Assembly: GCA_020831525.1 (NCBI GenBank)
Contig: JAFIGH010000001.1
Location: 1-64,000, forward strand
Direction of reading: 5' to 3'
Source of the DNA: Opitutales bacterium
GTDB taxonomy: Bacteria > Verrucomicrobiota > Verrucomicrobiia > Opitutales > Oceanipulchritudinaceae
DNA: 64,000 nt
Below the pieces are notes generated by a model. The model worked only from the letters and a program-made list of their open reading frames with translations, did no database searches and was not told the origin of the DNA. Made by a program: the position numbers and the translations under genes. This document shows positions 25,110 to 32,118 of the stretch, one piece after another. The first letter of the stretch is position 1, and each line of letters starts with the position of its first letter.

Positions 25110-26734
25110 ATTATCCGATGAAAGCGTTTTCGATATTCCTCCTCGCGGTCGCGGCAGGTGTTTTTGTTCCCTCCGCCGCCGTGGCTTCGCTCACCGCGCC
25201 CTCCGAGGTGGAACAGTGGGACTTAATCGAGCTGACGCTTGAGGGCCCGTCGGAAGGCAACCCGTTTCTTGAAGTGCGGATATCGGCCACGTTTTCCGAC
25301 GGATTCCAGAGCAAAGTTGTGGATGGATTCTATGACGGCGACGGAGTGTACCGCATCCGCTTCATGCCGGACCGCACGGGCACATGGACCTACGTCACGC
25401 ACAGCAACCGGTCGCGTCTGACGAATCGGCAGGGCCGGTTTACGGTGACGCCGGCGGGTGAAGGAAACCACGGGCCGGTGGGGGTGTACCAGACGTTTCA
25501 CTTCGCCTATGCCGACGGTACGCCGTACTTCCCGGTGGGCACCACGGCTTACAATTGGCTTCACCGCAACGACCGCCTGCGCACCGAGACAATTGATACG
25601 CTCGCGCAGTCTCCCTTCAACAAGGTGCGCATGTTGCTGTATCCGGAGGATGAAAAGGGCAGGCCGCTGCCGCCCGAATTTCCTTTCGAGGGAACCGACC
25701 CGCGCGCCCGCGAATGGGATTTCGAGCGTTTCAATCCTGCCTTCTTCCGCCGGATCGAAGAGGGAATCCTCGCCTTGCGTGACCTCGGAATCGAAGCCGA
25801 TGTCATTCTCTTTCATAAATACGGCGAGGACTGGGGCTTTGAGTCCATGGACGTGGAGACCGACGACCGCTACCTCAAATATGTTGTCGCCCGTCTCGCC
25901 GCCTTCCGCAATGTCTGGTGGTCGGTCGCGAACGAGTGGGACTTTGTGCGCACAAAGACCATGGCCGACTGGGACCGCTACTTTGAAATCCTCCGCGACA
26001 AGGATCCCTACGGACGCCTTCGCTCCATCCACAACGGATTCCGGATGTACGACCACAACAAGGACTGGGTGACACACGTGAGCATCCAGAATGGCGCCGC
26101 CGTGGAGGAATCGGGGCGCGCCCAGATGTACCGCGACGTCTATGAGAAGCCGGTTGTCTACGACGAGGTGAAATACGAGGGCGATCTTGTGCAGCGTTGG
26201 GGCAACCTCAGCGCGGAGGAGATGGTGCACCGTTTTTGGGCGGGCACTGTCGCCGGCACTTATGTCGGACACGGCGAATGCTACCAACACCCCACCCGCG
26301 AAATCTGGCTGACAACCGGAGGTGTCCTCCGCGGCGAGAGCCCGTCGCGCATTGCTTTTCTGCGGGATATTCTCGAATCCGTCCCGGGCCGGGTCAATCC
26401 GATCGACAAGTGGCAGGACCCGACGGCGGGCGGCGTCCACGGGGAACACTACCTCGTCTACTTCGGGCGCGAAGCGCCGGCGGAGTGGCCGTTCCGTCTC
26501 TTCCGCCGTGGTGTCGCAGAAGGCCAGGAGTACGCCGTCGAGATTATCGACACATGGAACATGACAATCACACCCGTTGAGGGAACATTCGTCGTCACCC
26601 GCGAAGACGGCTACCATTTCGTCGACCGGGAGGGAAGGTCCGTCGAGCTTCCTGGAAAGCCTTACCACGCGCTGCGTATCCGCCGCGTGGGCGGGGATTC
26701 TGTATTCGCCGCCGAGGAGCTTCCCCTCCTGTGA
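25106..26734 (+). CDS. DUF5060-domain GH-A hydrolase, apiosidase-like
   Basis: This 542-residue protein has a signal peptide and an N-terminal DUF5060 beta-sandwich (about 30-115, ending RFMPDRTGTWTYVTHSN). A TIM barrel starting at FPVGTTAYNWLH follows, with WWSVANEWDF (acid/base Glu candidate) and PVVYDEVKYEG (nucleophile Glu candidate), then a C-terminal beta-domain of the DUF5605 type. The barrel is akin to DUF4038/GH140 apiosidases, which release apiose-linked chains from rhamnogalacturonan II, but other activities occur in the clan. The ATG overlaps the previous stop by 4 bp. A second DUF5060 enzyme lies at 51972. Confidence 0.75.
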   Translation: MNYPMKAFSIFLLAVAAGVFVPSAAVASLTAPSEVEQWDLIELTLEGPSEGNPFLEVRISATFSDGFQSKVVDGFYDGDGVYRIRFMPDRTGTWTYVTHSNRSRLTNRQGRFTVTPAGEGNHGPVGVYQTFHFAYADGTPYFPVGTTAYNWLHRNDRLRTETIDTLAQSPFNKVRMLLYPEDEKGRPLPPEFPFEGTDPRAREWDFERFNPAFFRRIEEGILALRDLGIEADVILFHKYGEDWGFESMDVETDDRYLKYVVARLAAFRNVWWSVANEWDFVRTKTMADWDRYFEILRDKDPYGRLRSIHNGFRMYDHNKDWVTHVSIQNGAAVEESGRAQMYRDVYEKPVVYDEVKYEGDLVQRWGNLSAEEMVHRFWAGTVAGTYVGHGECYQHPTREIWLTTGGVLRGESPSRIAFLRDILESVPGRVNPIDKWQDPTAGGVHGEHYLVYFGREAPAEWPFRLFRRGVAEGQEYAVEIIDTWNMTITPVEGTFVVTREDGYHFVDREGRSVELPGKPYHALRIRRVGGDSVFAAEELPLL

Positions 26735-26768
26735 ACCCTTCACTCTTCTTCACAATCCTGAGACAACA

Positions 26769-27758
26769 ATGAGCACGAAAGCCCAGCATCGCCCAATCCT
26801 TCGACTCGCCGCCGCCGGTATCGCCCTCCTCCTTCCTTTCGCAGGCGCGGTGGCATCGCCCGAACCCATCCCTGACGAGGGCTACCTCTTCGCCCATTTC
26901 TATTTCAACGGGGAGTCCGGCCTTCACCTCGCGTGGAGTTCGGACGGTCTCAAGTGGCACCTCCTCAACAACGGCGAAAGCTACCTTGTGCCCGAAGTGG
27001 GGGAGTCGAAGCTCATGCGCGACCCGAGTCTCATCCAAGGGCCGGACGGTATGTTTCACATGGTGTGGACCACTTCATGGGCGGGACAGACCATCGGCTA
27101 CGCCTCGTCGCCGGATTTGCTCAACTGGTCGGAACAGCGCGCGCTGCCCGTCATGGGCCACGAACCGCGCGCGGAAAACTGCTGGGCGCCGGAGATCATC
27201 TGGGACCCCACGCAGGAGACCTACCTTATCTTGTGGTCGACGACGATCGTGGGCGTGTTTCCGGAGACGGCGATGACCAACCGTCGGCCTTCGCGCAACC
27301 ACCGTATCTACTCCACCACGACCCGGGATTTCGAAACCTTCACACCGTCGCGCGTGCACTATGACGGAGGCTACAATGTGATCGACGCCGCCCTCGCCCA
27401 GACGGACGAGGACTGGATCATGTTTGTGAAGAACGAGGAACTTGCCCCCGTCACGCAAAAGAACATCCGCATGCTGCGCGCCCCCACGCCCTACGGGCCG
27501 TTCTCCGCGCCGTCCGAGCCCCTTTCCACGGGCGACTGGTCGGAGGGCGCGTTTTCCATCCGCGTGGGCGACGCATGGCACCTCTACTACGACCAGCACA
27601 TGATCGACGAATACGGCCTCGTGCGCTCCTACGATCTCGAAAACTGGGAGGTCATGGACGGAAAGACGAGCTTTCCGCCGGGCGCGAATCACGGGAGTTT
27701 CCTGAAAGTTTCCGGTGACGTCATCCGCAGCCTCGTTGAGGCGACGCCCGAACCGTAA
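26769..27758 (+). CDS. GH43-like five-bladed propeller glycosidase
   Basis: This 329-residue secreted protein (signal peptide ending near AVA) shows the GH43-clan motifs in order: RDPSLIQGPDG (general base region), CWAPEIIWDP and WSEGAFSIRVGD (acid Glu region). GH43 enzymes remove alpha-L-arabinofuranose, beta-xylose or galactose residues; in pectin loci they usually act on arabinan or arabinogalactan side chains. Length fits a single-domain member. The protein lacks an extra CBM. ATG at 26769 follows a 34-bp gap from the previous stop. Confidence 0.82.
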   Translation: MSTKAQHRPILRLAAAGIALLLPFAGAVASPEPIPDEGYLFAHFYFNGESGLHLAWSSDGLKWHLLNNGESYLVPEVGESKLMRDPSLIQGPDGMFHMVWTTSWAGQTIGYASSPDLLNWSEQRALPVMGHEPRAENCWAPEIIWDPTQETYLILWSTTIVGVFPETAMTNRRPSRNHRIYSTTTRDFETFTPSRVHYDGGYNVIDAALAQTDEDWIMFVKNEELAPVTQKNIRMLRAPTPYGPFSAPSEPLSTGDWSEGAFSIRVGDAWHLYYDQHMIDEYGLVRSYDLENWEVMDGKTSFPPGANHGSFLKVSGDVIRSLVEATPEP

Positions 27759-27781
27759 AACCGGCGAAGGGAGAAAGAACC

Positions 27782-28561
27782 ATGAGAAACGTATCCATTC
27801 TATTCTGCATATTACTCGTCTCCGCGGCGGTCCAGACGGTCCGGGCCGGAGGGCTCAATGCGCTCGATCACGGGGTTGTGGCCGACGGCGAGACGGTGAA
27901 CACCGAGGCGATCCAAAATGCCTTCCTTCTCTGCGGCAAGACCGGCGCCGGGGCGGTCCGCTTCCCGCGGGGACGCTACCTTACCGGGCCTGTGGACCTG
28001 CCGGACTTTGTCGAAGTCGTCCTTGAGGACGGCGCCGAGTTGGTCCTTGTTCCGGACGAGGACGGATTTCCGGTGCCGGAGGACCGTGCGCTCCTTCGTG
28101 TGCGCGGCCAGCGCGGCGTCGCCATTCGCGGCGGCACGCTTACGGTGGACGACTCGGGCGCGGGCGTCCTTGTCGAGGACTCGCGCCAAGTGCGTATCAC
28201 CGGCACCCGGGTGTCCGGTCTGCGCGGTGTTCATGTCTCGGGTTCAAGCCGCGTTGTGATCGAGGACGTCGAGGTCTCGGCGCTGGAGCTTCCGCAGTTT
28301 TTCATTTCGGATTCGGAGAATGTGCGGCTGTCCAAGGTCAGCTCGCCGAGCACGTCAAACGAGCCCATCATCGCGCTGCACAACTGCCGCAATGTCATCC
28401 TGCGCGACACGGAGGCGAGGCCGCGCAACCGGACCTTCGTCCTCGTTCTCGGTTCTGCCACGGAAAATATCGATATCACCGGCAACGACCTTTCCGCCGC
28501 CTCGCCGCCTTACATGATCGGCCCCGACGTTCCTCCGGGGATACTCAAGGCCGACGACTGA
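27782..28561 (+). CDS. Short GH28-related beta-helix protein, likely non-catalytic
   Basis: This 259-residue protein has a signal peptide and then the classic N-terminal GH28/pectate-lyase-3 opening (LDHGVVADGETVNTEAIQNA, FPRGRYLTGPVDLP). A run of short beta-helix repeats follows. The GH28 catalytic motifs NTDG, GDD, GHG and RxK are all absent, and the chain is some 190 residues shorter than a polygalacturonase. The C-terminal FVLVLGSATENIDITGNDL resembles the usual GH28 end, so the middle seems to have been lost. AGGGAGAAAG upstream of 27782 is a good ribosome binding site, so it is probably expressed. A binding or structural role is possible. Confidence 0.65.
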   Translation: MRNVSILFCILLVSAAVQTVRAGGLNALDHGVVADGETVNTEAIQNAFLLCGKTGAGAVRFPRGRYLTGPVDLPDFVEVVLEDGAELVLVPDEDGFPVPEDRALLRVRGQRGVAIRGGTLTVDDSGAGVLVEDSRQVRITGTRVSGLRGVHVSGSSRVVIEDVEVSALELPQFFISDSENVRLSKVSSPSTSNEPIIALHNCRNVILRDTEARPRNRTFVLVLGSATENIDITGNDLSAASPPYMIGPDVPPGILKADD

Positions 28562-28580
28562 CACCGGACCCACCGCTCCT

Positions 28581-29522
28581 ATGAACCCTGTTTTCCCTTC
28601 CGAAGGTATTCTTGTCGCCCTGTGGCTTCCGGTCGACGAACACGGCTCGCTCGACCGGCCCGCTCTGCGGCAGCACTTCGCATGGCTGCGCGGGTGCGGT
28701 ATCCACGGCGTCATGGCGCTTGGCAGCAGCGGTCGCTTTCCGCTCATGGATGTAAAGTGGCGGCGCGACGCGCTGGAGTTTTTCGCCGAATTGGCGGAAG
28801 ACCTGCCCGTCATCGCGAACGTCAGCGACATCCGGCCCGCTGTCGTGGCGGAGCTGGGCCGCGCGGCAAAGGGGCTCGGCCTTGCGGGGATTTCGGTGAT
28901 GCCGCCGTGGTTCTACCGGGCCGGGCATGACGATCAGCTGGCCTTCTTTGAGGCCGCCGCCGATGCCGCCGATCTACCGGTGCTCATCTACAACTTCCCG
29001 GAGTTGACCGGCAACCGGATCGCCGCCGAGACCGTGGCTGCGTTTGCCGACCGCCGGCCGATGGGCGGAATCAAGCAGAGCGGGGGCGAATTCGATTACC
29101 ACCGTGAACTCATCGCTCTCGGACGGGAAAAGAATTTCGCGGTTTTTTCGGGGTCCGACACACGGCTGCCCGAAGTTTTCGAGTTGGGCGCGGCAGGCTG
29201 CATTGGCGGTCTCGTCAATATCGTCCCCGAATACATGGTCGCGCAGTTCAATCACCACCGGCGCGGGGTGCCGATGGATTTGGAGCCGACGCGCTCGCGC
29301 ATGGCGGAAGTGGGGCGTATCGTCGACCGACTCCCGCTCCCGGTCAACGTCATGGCCGGTGTGGAGGCGCGCGGCTGGAAAGCGGGGAGTGATGTCTCCA
29401 TTCTTTCGGCGGAGACGCGCAGGGTCATGGATGAAGTTGCGTACGACCTTCGCAAAGCCTTAACTTCGTGGAATCTGCCCCTCGGGCCACTCGCGAAAAA
29501 CCTCGCCGGAACCGCTGAATGA
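28581..29522 (+). CDS. DapA/NanA-family aldolase, right operon
   Basis: This 313-residue TIM barrel belongs to the DapA family. MALGSSGRFP replaces the usual GTTGE loop, YNFPELTGN carries the tyrosine and GGIKQSGGEF the Schiff-base lysine (about residue 155). The altered carboxylate loop and low resemblance to the left-operon paralogue suggest a different 2-keto-3-deoxy acid substrate. The following SSS symporter overlaps by ATGA, and a sialidase-like lipoprotein comes next, the same trio as in bacterial sialic-acid (nan) loci. In a pectin locus the corresponding ulosonic acids would be Kdo or Dha of rhamnogalacturonan II; this is inference. Confidence 0.82.
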   Translation: MNPVFPSEGILVALWLPVDEHGSLDRPALRQHFAWLRGCGIHGVMALGSSGRFPLMDVKWRRDALEFFAELAEDLPVIANVSDIRPAVVAELGRAAKGLGLAGISVMPPWFYRAGHDDQLAFFEAAADAADLPVLIYNFPELTGNRIAAETVAAFADRRPMGGIKQSGGEFDYHRELIALGREKNFAVFSGSDTRLPEVFELGAAGCIGGLVNIVPEYMVAQFNHHRRGVPMDLEPTRSRMAEVGRIVDRLPLPVNVMAGVEARGWKAGSDVSILSAETRRVMDEVAYDLRKALTSWNLPLGPLAKNLAGTAE

Positions 29523-31021
29523 ACCCGCACTTCACATTTCTAGACGGCACGGTATTGGCCGTTTACTTCCTCGCCGTCCTCTGGGTTGGCTTCAGCTTCC
29601 GCCGCAAGAGCGCTTCGGTTGACGGTTACACGGCAGCCGGACGCAACCTGCCGGGGTTGGTCACAGGACTCTCTATCCTCGGCACCTATGTGAGCAGTAT
29701 CAGTTTTCTGGCCCTGCCCGGCGCGGCCTACGGGGGCAACTGGAACGCGTTTGTCTTCAGCCTCTCGCTGCCCTTCGCGACGTTTATTGCGGTGTTTTGG
29801 TTTCTGCCCTTCTACCGGGGGTCGGGCTACATTTCCGCCTACCAGCATCTTGAAGCGCGCTTCGGATCATGGGCGCGCATCTACGCCTCCGTCTGCTACC
29901 TCCTTACGCAGATGGCGCGTATGGGCGCAGTGATGTACCTCATGGCCCTGCCCATCAGTATCCTCCTCGGGTGGGACATCCGCGTTATCATATTGATCAC
30001 GGGTGCCTCGGTTACGGCCTACACCTTTTTCGGGGGGCTCGCCGCCGTTATCTGGACGGACGCCGTGCAGACCGTGATTCTTGTCGTCGGGGCTCTTGTG
30101 TGCGCCACCGTCATGGTTTTCAGCCTGCCGGAGGGTCTGCCCCAGCTTTTCGAAATCGCGGCGGCGGAGAACAAGTTCAGCCTCGGCAGTTTCGGGCCCA
30201 GTCTCATCGAGTCCACCTTCTGGGTGACGCTCGTCTACGGGCTGGTCATCAATCTGCAAAACTTCGGGATCGACCAGAACTATGTGCAGCGCTACCTTGC
30301 CTCCCGTTCGGACAGTGAGGCGCGCAAGAGCGTGTGGTTCGGCGGGCTCATGTATTTGCCGGTCTCGGCGATTTTCTTTTTTATCGGCACCGCGCTCTAC
30401 GCCTACTACACGGCGTTGCCCGAAGGCCTGCCAGACCGATTCCGCGAAGAGGGCCAGGCCGACTCGGTGTTTCCGTGGTTCATTATTTCGGTGCTGCCGC
30501 CCGGTGTGACGGGACTTCTCATCGCGGCGGTGTTCGCCGCCGCGATGAGTACCGTTTCGACGAGTCTGAATTCCTCCGCGACCATCCTCTTCAACGACTT
30601 CTACAAGCGGTTTGTCCAACCGGACGCGACGGAGGAGCGCTCCATGTTTGTCGTGCGCGGAGTGACACTCGTATGGGGCGCGCTCGGCACGGGAATTGCC
30701 CTCGCCATGATTGAAGTGGCGAGCGCCCTCGACGCGTGGTGGACCCTCGCGGGCATTTTCGGCGGCGGGATGCTCGGGCTCTTCCTCCTCGGTTTAATCT
30801 CCCCCCGCACGGGTGGCCGGGCCGCGCTTGTCGGGGTGGCCGCAGGTGTCGCCGTGATCCTCTGGATGACGCTCTCGCCCGGATGGGAGGCGTTGCCAGA
30901 CATGCTGCAGAGCCCTTTCCACCGCTTCCTCGTTATTGTTTTCGGCACTGCCACCATCCTCATGACCGGATTTCTGGCCACATGGTTTTTCAACCGAAAC
31001 GGAACCCCGAAGGAGAATTGA
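29519..31021 (+). CDS. SSS-family sodium:solute symporter 1
   Basis: This 500-residue membrane protein of about 13 helices has typical SSS features: YTAAGRNLPGLVTGLSILGTYVSS in the first helices (sodium-site serines), GGLAAVIWTDAVQT, and AAVFAAAMSTVSTSLNSSAT in the eighth core helix, which carries the second half of the Na2 site. SSS proteins import sugars, sugar acids, sialic acid or amino acids with sodium. Its start overlaps the aldolase stop. AAGGAG inside its last codons serves the next gene. It differs in sequence from the symporters at 48127 and 56432, so the locus probably imports several products. Confidence 0.9.
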   Translation: MNPHFTFLDGTVLAVYFLAVLWVGFSFRRKSASVDGYTAAGRNLPGLVTGLSILGTYVSSISFLALPGAAYGGNWNAFVFSLSLPFATFIAVFWFLPFYRGSGYISAYQHLEARFGSWARIYASVCYLLTQMARMGAVMYLMALPISILLGWDIRVIILITGASVTAYTFFGGLAAVIWTDAVQTVILVVGALVCATVMVFSLPEGLPQLFEIAAAENKFSLGSFGPSLIESTFWVTLVYGLVINLQNFGIDQNYVQRYLASRSDSEARKSVWFGGLMYLPVSAIFFFIGTALYAYYTALPEGLPDRFREEGQADSVFPWFIISVLPPGVTGLLIAAVFAAAMSTVSTSLNSSATILFNDFYKRFVQPDATEERSMFVVRGVTLVWGALGTGIALAMIEVASALDAWWTLAGIFGGGMLGLFLLGLISPRTGGRAALVGVAAGVAVILWMTLSPGWEALPDMLQSPFHRFLVIVFGTATILMTGFLATWFFNRNGTPKEN

Positions 31022-31023
31022 AA

Positions 31024-32118
31024 ATGAATACAGCTCGAAAAAATACACCACGGATCCTCACCGCCGCCTCCGCAGGCCTGGTCGCACTGGCTGTCGTCGG
31101 CTGCGAACAACAAGCCGCGACGGGCAGTGTGGAACGCCCCTCGCCGGTGGTTGCTTCGTCTTTCATCAACGCCGATCCGCCGTACCCGTCCTGCCATGCC
31201 TCAACCATTGCGGAAACAGCCCAAGGCCACCTTGCCTCCGCATGGTTCGGCGGCACGCACGAGCGCCATCCCGACGTGGGCATCTGGTTTTCACGCTTCC
31301 TCAACGGCGAGTGGATCGAACCCGTGGAAGTGGCAACGGGCGAGCAGGATGACGGCGAGCGCTATCCCTGCTGGAACCCCGTCCTCTTCCAACCGCCGGA
31401 AGGCGACCTGCACCTGTTCTACAAGGTGGGGCCCAATCCGCGGGAGTGGTGGGGCATGGTCATGCGTTCGGCCGACGGCGGAGAGACATGGAGCGAGCCG
31501 GAACGCCTGCCGGACGGAATTGTCGGCCCCGTCAAGAACCGTCCCGAAGTGCTTGCCGACGGTTCATGGCTCTCGCCCTCAAGCAGCGAGCACGACGGCT
31601 GGCGCCTGCACTTCGAGCGGTCGCGCGACGGCGGCCAATCCTGGGAGCGCATCGGCCCGGTCGATCCCGGACGCAACATGGACGCGATCCAGCCGAGTAT
31701 CCTCATCCACGACGACCTTACGCTGCAGGCGGTTTGCCGCACCCGTCAGGGAGCGATCGGAAGCACATGGTCGTTTGACGCGGGCGAGACATGGACGCCG
31801 GTCGGCGCGATTGAGTTGCCGAATCCGAACTCCGGGACCGACGCCGTGACTCTCGCCGACGGCCGCCACCTCATCGTCTACAACCACGACGCGACCTCCA
31901 TCGAGCGTTCCGACAAAGGCGTCCGGTACCCGCTGAACCTCGCGATTTCCAGCAACGGACTGAAGTGGGAGATGGTCTGTGTCGTGGAGAGCCTGCCCAA
32001 CCGCGCGGGTTATGCCTATCCCTCGCTCATCCAGGCATCGGACGGGATGGTCCACATCACTTACACATGGAACCGCGACCTCATCAAGCACGTCGTGGTC
32101 GACCCTTCGAAACTATGA
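31024..32118 (+). CDS. Sialidase-like (COG4692-type) propeller lipoprotein
   Basis: This 364-residue protein has a signal peptide ending VVGC at about residues 24-27, a lipobox. Three clear Asp-boxes follow (SADGGETW, SRDGGQSW, SFDAGETW), with the motifs RYPCWNPVLFQP, NRPEVLADGS and NSGTDAVTL that mark predicted neuraminidases of the COG4692 kind. Such proteins recur with rhamnosidases, and their chemistry is not sialic-acid cleavage in most plant-degrading bacteria. Related propellers include GH33 Dha hydrolases, PL27 Rha-GlcA lyases and GH145. Anchoring would keep it at the cell surface or in the periplasm. It sits between an SSS symporter and a GH78, with ATGA overlap to the latter. Confidence 0.75.
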   Translation: MNTARKNTPRILTAASAGLVALAVVGCEQQAATGSVERPSPVVASSFINADPPYPSCHASTIAETAQGHLASAWFGGTHERHPDVGIWFSRFLNGEWIEPVEVATGEQDDGERYPCWNPVLFQPPEGDLHLFYKVGPNPREWWGMVMRSADGGETWSEPERLPDGIVGPVKNRPEVLADGSWLSPSSSEHDGWRLHFERSRDGGQSWERIGPVDPGRNMDAIQPSILIHDDLTLQAVCRTRQGAIGSTWSFDAGETWTPVGAIELPNPNSGTDAVTLADGRHLIVYNHDATSIERSDKGVRYPLNLAISSNGLKWEMVCVVESLPNRAGYAYPSLIQASDGMVHITYTWNRDLIKHVVVDPSKL

